In this document: positions 1-8,543 of the stretch, piece by piece
Position numbering within the stretch: the first letter of the stretch is position 1
How the letters are laid out: each line of letters opens with the position of its first letter
DNA from: Gammaproteobacteria bacterium
GTDB lineage: Bacteria; Pseudomonadota; Gammaproteobacteria; Pseudomonadales; Azotimanducaceae
Reading direction: 5' to 3'
Length of the DNA: 55,094 bases
NCBI GenBank assembly: GCA_003248125.1
Contig: QJXZ01000254.1
Location: 1 to 55,094, forward strand
The notes under the pieces: model-generated
What the model saw: only the letters and a program-made list of their open reading frames with translations
The model's database searches: none
Told to the model about the DNA's origin: nothing
Translations under genes and position numbers: made by a program

Positions 1-869
1 CCGGCGACGATTGCGCGATCACGCGCATACCACCCGATGCCGAGCTGGTAACCACCGTCGATGCCTTGCTCGAAGGCGTGCACTTCCCGGCCGGCTGTGA
101 CGGTCGATTGATCGGCTATCGTGCGCTCGCAGTCGCGGTCTCGGATTTGGCGGCCATGGGCGCAACGCCAACGCATGCCGTCATTGCAGCCGCTTTGCAG
201 ACTCGACAGGAGTCTTGGCTGCTGGAGTTTGCGAAGGGACTTGGCGATGCGGCACGGGCATTCGGCGTCGCCATCGTCGGCGGCAATCTCGCGCAGGGAC
301 CACTCAATGTTTCGATTACCGCGCTCGGATTCGTTACCCGCGGCACGGCATTGCGACGTCGTGGTGCGCGGCCGGGCGAACGCGTCTTCGTCAGCGGTCG
401 CATCGGCGCCGCCGCGGCAGCGCTGCAGGGCGGGATTGAACCTGCCATTCGTTTCGAATCGGTTGCTGCGATGGCGCCGGACGCGCCGCTGCGGCGCTAC
501 TTCATGCCCGTACCAAGGCTCACGCTAGGCGGCGCACTACGCGGCATCGCGAGCGCGGCGATCGATGTCTCCGATGGCCTGCTGGCCGATCTTGGCCATC
601 TTTGCCGCGCCAGCGAAGTCGGCGCGCGCATCGCGCTCGAGCAAATACCCTTGGCCGAAGGGGTCGATGCGCGATCGGCGATCTGCGCGGGTGACGACTA
701 TGAACTGCTGTTCACGGTGCCGAAAGCCGCGTTGCCGCAGCTAACTGCGCTAACGGTCGACGTTCCCGTGACCGCCATTGGTGAGATCGTCGCGGGCTCG
801 GCCGTGCAAGTGTTCGACGAAGGCCGTCCAATCGAATTGACGCGCACAGGCTTCAGGCATTTCGCGTGA
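1..869 (+). CDS. thiL: Thiamine-monophosphate kinase (5' end outside window)
   Basis: ThiL phosphorylates thiamine monophosphate to thiamine pyrophosphate with ATP in the cytoplasm, the last step of cofactor synthesis. The reading frame is open from base 3, starting at the Gly-Asp-Asp of the N-terminal metal-binding motif, so only a short N-terminus is missing. Typical AIR-synthase/ThiL features follow: a TVDALLEGVHF segment, VSDLAAMGA, a GGNL segment, AIDVSDGLLADLGHL and a C-terminal AGDDYELLF. The stop overlaps the pgpA start as GTGA, and a thiL-pgpA order is common in Gammaproteobacteria. An internal TTG at 66 is not the true start because homology begins upstream of it. Confidence 0.95.
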   Translation, partial: GDDCAITRIPPDAELVTTVDALLEGVHFPAGCDGRLIGYRALAVAVSDLAAMGATPTHAVIAAALQTRQESWLLEFAKGLGDAARAFGVAIVGGNLAQGPLNVSITALGFVTRGTALRRRGARPGERVFVSGRIGAAAAALQGGIEPAIRFESVAAMAPDAPLRRYFMPVPRLTLGGALRGIASAAIDVSDGLLADLGHLCRASEVGARIALEQIPLAEGVDARSAICAGDDYELLFTVPKAALPQLTALTVDVPVTAIGEIVAGSAVQVFDEGRPIELTRTGFRHFA

Positions 870-1375
870 CGCGGCTTTCGCCCGCCGATTTGGCCCACCC
901 AACCGTTTGCATCGCGACCGGTTTCGGCGTTGGTTTCGCGCCGTGGGCACCGGGTACGATCGGCAGTCTGGCCGCACTGCCAATCTGGTGGTACGGGTTG
1001 TCGCATCTCGACTTGCTGCCGTTGCTCGGCGCGCTCGCCGTGTCGACCGCAATCGGCGTCTACTGTGCGCATTCGAGCTGCCGCATCGCGGCGGTCGATG
1101 ACGATCAAGCGATCGTGATCGACGAATGGCTCGGCATGTGGGTCGCGTTGCTCGCGGCGCCGCGCTCGATCGTGTCGATGCTGGCCGCTTTCGCGTTGTT
1201 CAGGCTATTCGACATCGTCAAACCTTGGCCTGTGTCATGGGCCGATCGAGCGGTTCCTGGTGGGCTCGGCGTCGTGCTCGACGATTTGCTCGCGGGGCTT
1301 CTCGCGTTCGTTGTGCTGCAACTCTCAATCTTCGCCTTGGTCGGCATCCTGCCGGGACTCGAGCCCCTATCATGA
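866..1375 (+). CDS. pgpA: Phosphatidylglycerophosphatase A
   Basis: PgpA dephosphorylates phosphatidylglycerol phosphate to phosphatidylglycerol at the inner membrane. The 169-residue length fits the family. Diagnostic motifs are GFAPWAPGTIGS (about residues 23-34), VIDEWLGMW (84-92), RLFDIVKPWP (113-122) and GGLGVVLDD (132-140), with hydrophobic segments between them. The GTG start at 866 overlaps the thiL stop by 4 bases, so the two are probably translationally coupled. The next gene starts 4 bases after this stop, making a three-gene plus-strand run. Confidence 0.95.
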   Translation: MTRLSPADLAHPTVCIATGFGVGFAPWAPGTIGSLAALPIWWYGLSHLDLLPLLGALAVSTAIGVYCAHSSCRIAAVDDDQAIVIDEWLGMWVALLAAPRSIVSMLAAFALFRLFDIVKPWPVSWADRAVPGGLGVVLDDLLAGLLAFVVLQLSIFALVGILPGLEPLS

Positions 1376-1379
1376 AGGC

Positions 1380-2054
1380 ATGAACCTCGTGGGCACGAAG
1401 CGCAGCATTCCGGTTGCCGTAGTAGCGCTGGCGCTGCTGGCGTCGACCGTGGCGTCGAGTGCTAGCGCCAACGCCCCGGTGGAAGCGGTCGGGCTCTTCA
1501 AGGAGCGCGCGATGATCCGCGTGATGGGTGTCGAGCGATACCTCGTGGTGGGTCAAACGTCGCCTGAAGGTGCGCGCCTCGATGCGGCGTCCGCCGATGC
1601 CGCCGTGGTCACGTATGGCGGTGCAACCTATCGGCTGACGCTGTCCGATCGCGTTGGCGGTACCTTCGCCGAGTTACGCGATACCAGCGTCTCGATCATG
1701 CCGGACTCGCTCGGTCAATACCGCATCGGCGGCGCGATCAACGGTCGCGCCGTCGATTTTCTGATCGACACAGGCGCATCGGTCGTTGCAATCAGCTCGG
1801 TGCTCGCCGATCGGCTCGGCATCGCTTACCGAGATTCTCCGGACCGCGCCAAGGTGGTGACGGCGCAAGGGGAGATGCAGAGCTACGTGGTCAATTTGGA
1901 TTCCGTGAACGTCGCTGGACTCGAGACGCACCAAGTCCGCGCCGCAGTCATACCGGGCAGTTATCCGGTCGAGGTGTTGCTCGGCATGTCTTATCTGCGC
2001 AAGGTGTCGATGGAAGAGAGCGCCGGCGTACTGCGGCTCAAGCAGAAAATCTGA
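1380..2054 (+). CDS. Membrane-anchored retropepsin-like aspartic protease
   Basis: This 224-residue protein starts with a hydrophobic signal or anchor (about residues 9-30) ending in an Ala/Ser-rich stretch, so the rest probably lies in the periplasm. The C-terminal half is a single-domain clan AA (retropepsin-type) protease with the active-site motif FLIDTGAS (Asp at about 130) and a later VLLGMSYL segment typical of the family. Such proteases act as dimers because each chain supplies one aspartate. The substrate is unknown. The ATG at 1380 was chosen over an upstream in-frame start at 1260 because it gives a proper signal and follows pgpA by 4 bases. Its stop abuts the ispA stop with no gap. 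Confidence 0.85.
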   Translation: MNLVGTKRSIPVAVVALALLASTVASSASANAPVEAVGLFKERAMIRVMGVERYLVVGQTSPEGARLDAASADAAVVTYGGATYRLTLSDRVGGTFAELRDTSVSIMPDSLGQYRIGGAINGRAVDFLIDTGASVVAISSVLADRLGIAYRDSPDRAKVVTAQGEMQSYVVNLDSVNVAGLETHQVRAAVIPGSYPVEVLLGMSYLRKVSMEESAGVLRLKQKI

Positions 2055-2951
2055 CTACCGGTTGCGGTTTACCACCTGTTGCGCGATTTCGTGCAGTGCC
2101 CCGGAGGTGATACCGGCTGCGCGTAGCGCATCGAGCGCATCGGCTTCGAGCCGTGCGACATAGGCGCGGCTCTCATCGACGCCGAGCAGTGCCGGGAAAG
2201 TGCACTTTCCGAGGCGCGCATCGACGCCCGCGTGCTTGCCCTGTACGTCGGTCGCAACCGTCACGTCGAGCAGATCGTCGACCACCTGGAAGGCACGTCC
2301 GATTCGTTGTCCGAATCTGACGAGGTGCTCACGGGTCTCGTTGCCGGCAGCAGCGGCGAGCGCGCCCAAGTCGACGGCGGCGCACAACAGCGCACCTGTC
2401 TTTGCGTCGTGCATCCGTTCGAGCTGCGCGAGGCCAACGGCCTTGCCGGTCGCGGTGATGTCGATGGATTGTCCGCCCACCATACCGGCAGCGCCAACGG
2501 CGGCACTGAGGCGCGAGATCATGTCGATGCGGATGTCGGGCGGCAGAGGTGCTGTCGATAGCAACTCGAAGGCGAGCGCCTGCAAGGCGTCGCCAGCGAG
2601 AATTGCCGTGGCCTCGTCGAATGCACGGTGCACGGTCGGCCGACCACGTCGCAAGTCGTCGTCGTCCATCGCCGGCAGGTCGTCATGAACGAGGCTGTAT
2701 GCGTGCACGAGCTCAACCGCACAGGCTGGCGCCATTGCGGCGGCGGCTGGCGCGCCAAGCGCGAGTGCCGTCGACAGTGTGAGCAGTGGTCGAATGCGTT
2801 TGCCTGCGCCGAGCACCGCGTAGCGCATGGCTTCCGCGAGTCGAGGTTCGATTGCCGGTCCGGGTGTCAGGTGGCGGGCAAGGGCGCCTTCGATGGCAGT
2901 TCTGAGTTGATCGAGGCTGATCGCCTCAGTCGTCATCGTCGTCGAGTGCAT
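2055..2951 (-). CDS. ispA: (2E,6E)-farnesyl diphosphate synthase
   Basis: This short-chain prenyl transferase condenses DMAPP/GPP with IPP to give farnesyl diphosphate for undecaprenyl and quinone synthesis. The 298-residue length matches bacterial IspA. It has the first aspartate-rich motif [10 protein letters not shown] (about residues 90-99) followed by [14 protein letters not shown] (50-55) and the second motif QVVDDLLD (222-229). The ATG at 2951 overlaps the end of xseB by 26 bases; an alternative ATG at 2936 would overlap by 11. The xseB-ispA order is the usual gammaproteobacterial arrangement, normally followed by dxs, but here ispA is last and meets a convergent gene. Confidence 0.96.
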   Translation of the reverse strand: MHSTTMTTEAISLDQLRTAIEGALARHLTPGPAIEPRLAEAMRYAVLGAGKRIRPLLTLSTALALGAPAAAAMAPACAVELVHAYSLVHDDLPAMDDDDLRRGRPTVHRAFDEATAILAGDALQALAFELLSTAPLPPDIRIDMISRLSAAVGAAGMVGGQSIDITATGKAVGLAQLERMHDAKTGALLCAAVDLGALAAAAGNETREHLVRFGQRIGRAFQVVDDLLDVTVATDVQGKHAGVDARLGKCTFPALLGVDESRAYVARLEADALDALRAAGITSGALHEIAQQVVNRNR

Positions 2952-3177
2952 CGGCCGCCATCGGTTCGACCACCGGCCCGGACGCCGACTCGGTCAATGC
3001 CTGTACTTTCAACTCGGCGCGCTTCAGCGCCGCTTGGCACGTGCGGGTGAGGGCGATGCCGCGCTCGAAAGCCTTGAGCGAATCTTCGAGCGAAAGGTCG
3101 CCGCCCTCCATGCGCTCGACCAAGGTTTCTAGCTCTTCGAGCGCGGCTTCGAAGTCGATGTCGTCCTGGTCACTCAT
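2926..3177 (-). CDS. xseB: Exodeoxyribonuclease VII small subunit
   Basis: XseB is the small subunit of exonuclease VII, which degrades single-stranded DNA to short oligonucleotides; several copies bind one XseA. The 83-residue protein has the family N-terminus [32 protein letters not shown] (split here: [16 protein letters not shown], then [16 protein letters not shown]) and an acidic tail ending in repeated Asp. It is the first gene of a two-gene operon with ispA, whose start lies inside its 3' end. xseA is not in the window. Confidence 0.95.
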   Translation of the reverse strand: MSDQDDIDFEAALEELETLVERMEGGDLSLEDSLKAFERGIALTRTCQAALKRAELKVQALTESASGPVVEPMAADALDDDDD

Positions 3178-3517
3178 GGCGCGACGTTAACCGTCGCCGG
3201 GAAGAGCGGTCAATTGCAACGATCGAGGTGCGACATGGCCAGGCTAGGGTTGGCGCGCCTTCGGCGGTTTATCCCCTGCGCGTGGGGCGCGGCGCGGCAG
3301 TGCTCGGTCGGCGCGCTCGGCGCGGGCCTTGTAGCGGTTGTCGCTGTCGTGTCGGATCTGTCGACTCTCTGTACGATCAATCACTTCGGGGCTACTTCTC
3401 GGATACTTCGGGGAAAAGAAGTCTAATACATTGAAATGTATGGATGATAGAGGCGAGTCTTTCCAATCGAACAGCACTCGCCTAGGCTATTCGCCGCCAT
3501 CCCATGAGGAGTCCGTC
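3178..3517. other. Intergenic region between divergent xseB and a c-type cytochrome gene
   Basis: This 340-base stretch has short open frames on both strands but none with recognisable protein features. It should hold the promoters for the minus-strand xseB-ispA pair and the plus-strand cytochrome gene. The only clear structure is the palindrome at 3426-3441. A GAGGAG ribosome binding site sits just before the cytochrome ATG. Confidence 0.6.
3426..3441. promoter_or_regulatory. Perfect 7+2+7 palindrome upstream of cytochrome c' gene
   Basis: The sequence ATACATTGAAATGTAT is two perfect 7-base arms around a 2-base spacer. It lies 76 bases before the cytochrome ATG in an AT-rich patch that stands out from the GC-rich surroundings. 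This is the shape of a dimeric repressor or activator site. Its resemblance to NsrR-type nitric-oxide operators is loose and only an inference, suggested by the c'-like cytochrome downstream. Confidence 0.35.
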
Positions 3518-3964
3518 ATGTCCCTACGCCGCGGCGTTCGCGCGCTTGCTCTGTCCAGTGTGTTGGCCACCGGTGCTTGGTCGGTCGCGGCCGATGAAGG
3601 TGCGATGGCGTATCGCCAGAAGGTCATGGATGCCGTCGGCGGACACATGCAGGCCATGGTGGCGATCGCCAAGCAGGAAGTGGCGCACGGTGACCACCTG
3701 AAGGTACTTGCCGCCAACATGGCAGGGCTTGCGACCATCGTGCCCGACGTTTTCCCGGCGGGTTCGGGCGGCGGCGATTCGCATGCCTTGCCCGCCATCT
3801 GGGAGCAACCCGACGCATTCCAAGAACGCCTCGATGCCTTCGTCGCAGCAGCGACCAAACTCGATGGTGTGGTTGCGAGCGGTGACATGAGCCAGTTCGG
3901 CGCCGCGCTCGGTGGCCTCGGCCAAGCGTGCAAGGGCTGTCACGACGACTTCAAAGCCGAGTGA
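3518..3964 (+). CDS. Cytochrome c'/c556 family protein (periplasmic)
   Basis: This 148-residue exported haem protein has a signal peptide ending near SVAADEG (about residue 25) and one C-terminal haem-binding motif CKGCH (138-142). C-terminal haem attachment on a helical-bundle protein of this size is typical of cytochrome c' and c556. Members bind NO or CO or pass electrons in the periplasm; which applies here cannot be told. Met37 or Met44 in the first helix could be a sixth ligand, favouring the low-spin c556 type. The ATG at 3518 has a GAGGAG Shine-Dalgarno; an earlier in-frame start at 3338 would break the signal peptide. A cytochrome b561-like gene is convergent 1 base away. Confidence 0.9.
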   Translation: MSLRRGVRALALSSVLATGAWSVAADEGAMAYRQKVMDAVGGHMQAMVAIAKQEVAHGDHLKVLAANMAGLATIVPDVFPAGSGGGDSHALPAIWEQPDAFQERLDAFVAAATKLDGVVASGDMSQFGAALGGLGQACKGCHDDFKAE

Positions 3965-3965
3965 G

Positions 3966-4568
3966 CTAGAAGATCCGCAGCGCGAAATAGACGATCGCGG
4001 CGGCACCTACCGCGGTCATCGCGCCGCTCGGCAGCCGTCGCGACGCATCGGTTGGCAACCCCGTCTTGTGGCCCGTGAACATGCCGAGCGCGAGCGGGTC
4101 GCGGCGCGCAAGGCCATACCAGGCGATGGCGAGCAGGTGACCGACGATCAGCGCGATGACGAGCCAGAACGCACGGTGGTGTACGGCGGTGGCGAGATCG
4201 ACGCCGGCGTCCGAGAGGCGCCGCGCGAACGGCCCCTCGGTCATGATGTCGTCGCTGGCGAAGAGGCCGGTGCCGGCTTGAATGCTCAATCCAAGCCAGA
4301 GCGTGATCGCCATCAGGGCGCCAGCAGGTGAGTGAGCGCTTACCTTAGAGCGCCAATGCAAGGCCTGCCAATAGCTGCCGATGCGGGCATGGGTGCCACC
4401 CCACAGGGCCCATCCGAGGCGAAACACCAATAGGCCGAGTACGCCTTGGCCGGTCCACATGTGCAGATCTTTGAGCGCGAGGTCGTCGCTGAGGCCGGTG
4501 TAGAGACTCGTGGTCAACGCGGCGGCGAGCAGCCAGTGCCAGGCGCGCAGCCAGGGATCCCAGACCAT
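3966..4568 (-). CDS. Cytochrome b561-like di-haem membrane protein
   Basis: This 200-residue integral membrane protein has about four to five hydrophobic segments with paired histidines suited to haem b: His11 (RAWHW), His36 (DLHMW), a VHHRAFW segment and IVGHLLAIAWY. It belongs to the cytochrome b561/Ni-Fe-hydrogenase b-subunit superfamily, which carries electrons between quinones and periplasmic cytochromes. Small proteins of this kind often sit next to c'-type cytochromes, as here, so the two may be redox partners. The start at 4568 was chosen because upstream in-frame sequence is the neighbouring gene in another frame. It starts 7 bases after the upstream ORF. Confidence 0.82.
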   Translation of the reverse strand: MVWDPWLRAWHWLLAAALTTSLYTGLSDDLALKDLHMWTGQGVLGLLVFRLGWALWGGTHARIGSYWQALHWRSKVSAHSPAGALMAITLWLGLSIQAGTGLFASDDIMTEGPFARRLSDAGVDLATAVHHRAFWLVIALIVGHLLAIAWYGLARRDPLALGMFTGHKTGLPTDASRRLPSGAMTAVGAAAIVYFALRIF

Positions 4569-4575
4569 GGGCGCG

Positions 4576-4839
4576 TCAGCCGGAGCTGCGTTTCTTCGCC
4601 GCGCGCCGCGCGGTCGTCGCCAGGAAGAAGGCCCCGGAATCGGGATCGCAACGCACTTCGCCGGCGGCCTCCAGTTGCGAAAGCTCGAAGCGTACCTCCC
4701 AGCTGCCCATGGGCGAGTCCTCGGCACGCAGCGCATCGTTGATGGCACCGGGCCAAATGCCGGTGCCAGGCTCCGCCTTGGCGGCGAGGTCTTTGAAGAT
4801 GCGCAATACGCGTTGGGTTCGGCGCCGGTTGGGTGACAC
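4576..4839 (-). CDS. Small conserved-looking protein, unknown function
   Basis: This 87-residue protein is rich in Arg/Lys at both ends. The middle (FKDLAAKAEPGTGIWPGAI, then SPMGSWEVRFELSQLEAAGEV) reads like a small winged-helix fold with a basic tail, AARRAAKKR. I do not recognise a named family. The GTG at 4839 is the most plausible start; in-frame sequence continues upstream. It lies between the Sel1 gene (76 bases upstream) and the cytochrome b gene (7 bases downstream), in the same direction, so it is probably in their operon. A DNA-binding role is only an inference. Confidence 0.55.
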   Translation of the reverse strand: MSPNRRRTQRVLRIFKDLAAKAEPGTGIWPGAINDALRAEDSPMGSWEVRFELSQLEAAGEVRCDPDSGAFFLATTARRAAKKRSSG

Positions 4840-4915
4840 CTTTAAGTCTCGGCAGAACGACAAAACGCGGCTTTGTACCAGAAAGGCCGGCACCGGCCAA
4901 GATCGCGATCGCGTC

Positions 4916-6232
4916 TCATTCGCGCCACGCCTTGCCCGTTTGATACTGAGCGAGCCGTTCGGCGTACTCGGGATCCGCCGCGCGCTCGTGGTCGGTGAGC
5001 GCGGCGACCGCTTGTTCTTGGGTATCGACCGCATCGTCGAACCGGCCGGCTTCCGCGTACGCCGCGGCCAGGGTGTCGAGGGTGTTGGCGGAGCGGTTGC
5101 TCGCGACCGCAATTTCCGCTTCGGCGATCGCGCGCTCGCCGTCGCGCAGCGCATCGAAGCGGCTGGTGGCGAGGATCCAGGCGATGGCGTTGCGCGCCGA
5201 TGCATCACCCTGCTCGGCCGCCGCCTTGAACCAGCGCAAGGCCGCGCCGACGTTCAGCTCGTCGCTACGGGCATAGAGAAACTCGGCCAGGCGTAGCTGG
5301 CACAGGAGATCGCCGCGCTCGGCGCCGGCGGTATAGAGCCGCTCCGCCTCGGCATCATTGCGTGCCACCCCTGTGCCCGTCTGGTAGAGATAGGCGAGAC
5401 CCGCGAATGCGGGCGTGTGGTCCGCGGCCACCGCTCGACCGAGCAAGGCGAATCCTTGCGAATCGCTCTGCAGCACGCCTTCGCCGGCCAGATACAAATG
5501 TGCGAGCGCGGTCATGCCGCTGGCCAACCCGGCCTCGGTCGCGCGCCGGAAGTAATCCGCCGCCAATTTGGGGTCTGCCTGGCCGAGTTCGCCTTCGAGC
5601 TGCATGTAGCCGAGCGCCGTCAGTGCATCCTGCGCACCCTCGGCCAATGCCTGCTCATACAGCGCCACAGCGGTGGGCAGATCTGGTGGATCGGCATACG
5701 GTGCCCGGTAGCTGCGAGCGAGGTTGAGCTTGGCGCCGAGCTGACCGCCTTCGGCGGCCTCCTTCAGCCAGAAGCGGGCAGAAGCGAGATCGGCAGCCGT
5801 GCCGGTGCCTGTCAGCAGCGCATAACCGACGTAAGCTTTGGCGTCGGGGTTGCCGATCCGTGCGGCACGCAGGTTCAGGCGGTAGGCGGCCTCGAGATCG
5901 CGCGGCACGCCGTCACCGTCGATGTGCAGACCCGCGAGCGCATTCAGGGCCGAGTCGTTGCCCGGATCGAATTCGAGCGCACGCGCGAAATCTTGCGCCG
6001 CCGATCGGTACAGTCCCTCGAGATAAAACGTATAGCCGCGCAAATAGAATGCCTTGGAGCGCTGAATGGCCGACAGGCGCGGATCGATGAGAATCGGTTC
6101 CAGATAGGTGCGCGTCAGCGCGTAGCGCTCGGCGTCGAGGTGCTCGAGCGCGCGGCTAATCAACTGATCGGGTGTGGTCGCGGCCGCATGCTTTGCCAAC
6201 AGCACGGCGGCGACGAGCAGGAGGGTCCTCAT
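4916..6232 (-). CDS. Exported Sel1/TPR-repeat protein
   Basis: This 438-residue protein has a signal peptide (MRTLLLVAAVLLAKHAAA, about residues 1-18), then helical repeats throughout. TPR-type units at about 20-105 (YLRGYTFYLEGLYRSAAQDF) are followed by Sel1-type units with typical segments such as AYVGYALLTGTGTAADL, LAHLYLAGEGVLQSD and LAYLYQTGTGVARND. The fold is a scaffold for protein-protein contacts, probably periplasmic. It has no enzymatic motif. Its ATG is only about 28 bases from the divergent MFS start. Two smaller genes follow on the same strand. Confidence 0.85.
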   Translation of the reverse strand: MRTLLLVAAVLLAKHAAATTPDQLISRALEHLDAERYALTRTYLEPILIDPRLSAIQRSKAFYLRGYTFYLEGLYRSAAQDFARALEFDPGNDSALNALAGLHIDGDGVPRDLEAAYRLNLRAARIGNPDAKAYVGYALLTGTGTAADLASARFWLKEAAEGGQLGAKLNLARSYRAPYADPPDLPTAVALYEQALAEGAQDALTALGYMQLEGELGQADPKLAADYFRRATEAGLASGMTALAHLYLAGEGVLQSDSQGFALLGRAVAADHTPAFAGLAYLYQTGTGVARNDAEAERLYTAGAERGDLLCQLRLAEFLYARSDELNVGAALRWFKAAAEQGDASARNAIAWILATSRFDALRDGERAIAEAEIAVASNRSANTLDTLAAAYAEAGRFDDAVDTQEQAVAALTDHERAADPEYAERLAQYQTGKAWRE

Positions 6233-6260
6233 TGTCGAATTCTAACGAACTGCCGTGCCT

Positions 6261-7487
6261 ATGAACCGTGACGCCGCACCGGCTACTACGCGTCGGCTAC
6301 CGCGCGCGGTTTGGATGCTCGGATGGGTGAGCCTCTTGATGGACACCTCGAGCGAGATGATCCATAGCGTGCTGCCGCTGTTCTTCGTCACCGTGCTGGG
6401 CGCAAGCCCATTGGTGCTCGGCGTGCTCGAAGGCATTGCCGAGGCGACCGCGCAGCTGCTCAAGGTGTTTGCCGGTGCGATGTCCGACCTGATGCGTCGC
6501 CGCAAGCCGATGACGGTGCTCGGGTACGGTCTCGCCGCGTTGACCAAGCCACTGTTCGCGGTTGCGCAGGGTGCCGCGCTGATATTCACGGCGCGCATCG
6601 TCGATCGAATCGGCAAGGGCATTCGTGGCGCTCCCCGCGATGCACTGATTGCCGATGTGACGCCGCCGCCGCTCCGCGGGGCGGCGTTCGGGCTGCGGCA
6701 AGCGCTCGACACCTTGGGCGCGATCCTCGGTCCGCTGTTGGCGATGGCCGTGCTGCTCGCCTACGCGACCGACTATCGACTGGTATTCGCGATCGCGATC
6801 GTGCCGGCGCTCGCCGCGGTCGCGGTGCTCGTGTTCGGCGTCCGCGAGCCCGAGTCGCATGTGCCGACCGCCGCGCCGAGCCGACGTGTCGCCGAGCTGG
6901 GTCGTCTGCCGCGCGCCTTTTGGCTGGTTGCGGCCCTCGGCGCTGGATTGTCGCTTGCCCGCTTCAGCGAGGCATTCCTCATCCTTCGGGCCAACCACCT
7001 GGGTCTTGCGCCCGAACTCGCGCCGCTCGTGCTGCTCGTAATGAACGTGGTCTACGCGGCGACCGTTTATCCACTCGGCCATCTCTCCGATCGCTTTCGC
7101 GCGCAAGGCCACGGTGTGATGTTGGTGGGGGCACTCGTCCTGCTCGTCGGCGCGGACCTCGCGCTCGCGCGTGCCGCCACCGAGACGATGCTGTGGATCG
7201 GCATCGTGCTGTGGGGGCTGCACATGGGTGCGAGCCAAGGACTCCTGTCACGCATGGTGTCGGATGTCGCGCCCGCGGCGCAGCGTGGCACCGCATTCGG
7301 ATTCTTCAACGCGGCATCGGGGATCGCGATCTTGATGGCCAACGTCGTTGCCGGCTGGTTGTGGGAATCCCTCGGCCCGCGGATCGTCTTCACCGTCGGC
7401 GCCATCGTCGCTGCGGTGACGCTCGCGACGGCGATCGCCCATGTTGCGTATGTGGGACGATTTTCCGAAGATCACCGCCCCCAGTGA
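6261..7487 (+). CDS. MFS transporter
   Basis: This protein of about 408 residues has the 12-helix pattern of the major facilitator superfamily. Helix 1 carries LLMDTSSEMIHSVLPLFF, followed by GVLEGIAEATAQLLK and the loop 2-3 signature SDLMRRRKPM. The subgroup with D-SSEM near the N-terminus includes uncharacterised exporters. The substrate cannot be read from sequence. GTG at 6255 and ATG at 6261 are both possible; the ATG is preferred. The divergent Sel1 gene starts 28 bases away, so the promoters must overlap the coding starts. pyrC begins 13 bases after this stop. Confidence 0.85.
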   Translation: MNRDAAPATTRRLPRAVWMLGWVSLLMDTSSEMIHSVLPLFFVTVLGASPLVLGVLEGIAEATAQLLKVFAGAMSDLMRRRKPMTVLGYGLAALTKPLFAVAQGAALIFTARIVDRIGKGIRGAPRDALIADVTPPPLRGAAFGLRQALDTLGAILGPLLAMAVLLAYATDYRLVFAIAIVPALAAVAVLVFGVREPESHVPTAAPSRRVAELGRLPRAFWLVAALGAGLSLARFSEAFLILRANHLGLAPELAPLVLLVMNVVYAATVYPLGHLSDRFRAQGHGVMLVGALVLLVGADLALARAATETMLWIGIVLWGLHMGASQGLLSRMVSDVAPAAQRGTAFGFFNAASGIAILMANVVAGWLWESLGPRIVFTVGAIVAAVTLATAIAHVAYVGRFSEDHRPQ

Positions 7488-7500
7488 CGAGGAATCCGTG

Positions 7501-8541
7501 GTGTCGATCGAGCGGCTGACACTCCTGCGTCCCGACGATTGGCATCTGCATCTTCGCGATGGTGCGGCACTTGCCGCGGTGTTGCCCGACACCGCGCGTC
7601 GTTTCGCGCGTGCCATCGTGATGCCCAATCTCGTGCCGCCCATCACCACGGTGGCGCTGGCCGCCGGCTACCGAGACCGCATCCTTGCCGCGTTGCCGAA
7701 CAACCCACACTTCACACCGCTCATGACGCTCTACCTCACCGAACGCACGAGTCCGGCCGACATCGCCGCGGCGCGCACGAGTGGGTTCGTGCACGCCGTG
7801 AAGTACTACCCGGCCGGTGCGACCACGCACTCCGATGCGGGCGCCCGGAGCCTCGACCGCTGTGAGGCAGTACTGGCCGCGATGGAGGCGCACGATCTGC
7901 CATTGTTGGTGCATGGTGAGGTGACGGATCCCACGGTCGACGTGTTCGACCGGGAGCGGACCTTCATCGAGCGCGAGCTCGCTGCGACTGTCGCCAAATT
8001 TCCACGCCTGCGCGTCGTCTTCGAGCACATCACTACGCGCGATGCGGTCGAGTTCGTCGAACGCGCACCTGCGACCGTCGCTGCGACCATTACCGCCCAC
8101 CACTTGTTGCTCAATCGCAACGCATTGTTCACCGGCGGCATTCGTCCACATCACTATTGTCTGCCGGTGCTGAAACGCGAAGTACATCGTCAAGCGTTGC
8201 TGCGCGCCGCCACCAGCGGTAGTCCAAAATTCTTTCTCGGCACCGATAGCGCGCCGCACGCAAGGCACACCAAGGAAGTTGCGTGTGGTTGCGCCGGTAT
8301 CTACACCGCGCATGCCGCGATCGAGCTGTACGCGGAGGCCTTCGACGAGGTCGACAAGCTCGATCGCCTGGAAGGCTTCGCGAGCTGTTTCGGTGCCGAC
8401 TTCTATCGGCTGCCCCGCAACACCGCCGTGCTGACCCTCGTGCGCACGACACAGCGCGTGCCGGCGGAGCTGCCATTCGGCGACGATTGCCTGGTGCCGT
8501 TGCGTGCCGATGGCGAGATCGCCTGGTCAATTGCCGACTAA
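7501..8541 (+). CDS. pyrC: Dihydroorotase (homodimeric, PyrC type)
   Basis: PyrC closes carbamoyl aspartate to dihydroorotate in pyrimidine synthesis. The 346-residue length matches the E. coli-type enzyme. Metal ligands are visible in order: His15 and His17 (DDWHLHLRDG), the carbamylated Lys101 (VKYYPAGATTHS), His138 (LVHGEV), His176 (FEHITT) and Asp249 (GTDSAPH). The GTG at 7501 has a GAGGA ribosome binding site 7 bases upstream; a tandem GTG at 7498 is possible, and the longer frame from 7441 would lie inside the MFS gene. It is followed after 2 bases by the Sua5 gene. Confidence 0.96.
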   Translation: MSIERLTLLRPDDWHLHLRDGAALAAVLPDTARRFARAIVMPNLVPPITTVALAAGYRDRILAALPNNPHFTPLMTLYLTERTSPADIAAARTSGFVHAVKYYPAGATTHSDAGARSLDRCEAVLAAMEAHDLPLLVHGEVTDPTVDVFDRERTFIERELAATVAKFPRLRVVFEHITTRDAVEFVERAPATVAATITAHHLLLNRNALFTGGIRPHHYCLPVLKREVHRQALLRAATSGSPKFFLGTDSAPHARHTKEVACGCAGIYTAHAAIELYAEAFDEVDKLDRLEGFASCFGADFYRLPRNTAVLTLVRTTQRVPAELPFGDDCLVPLRADGEIAWSIAD

Positions 8542-8543
8542 AC

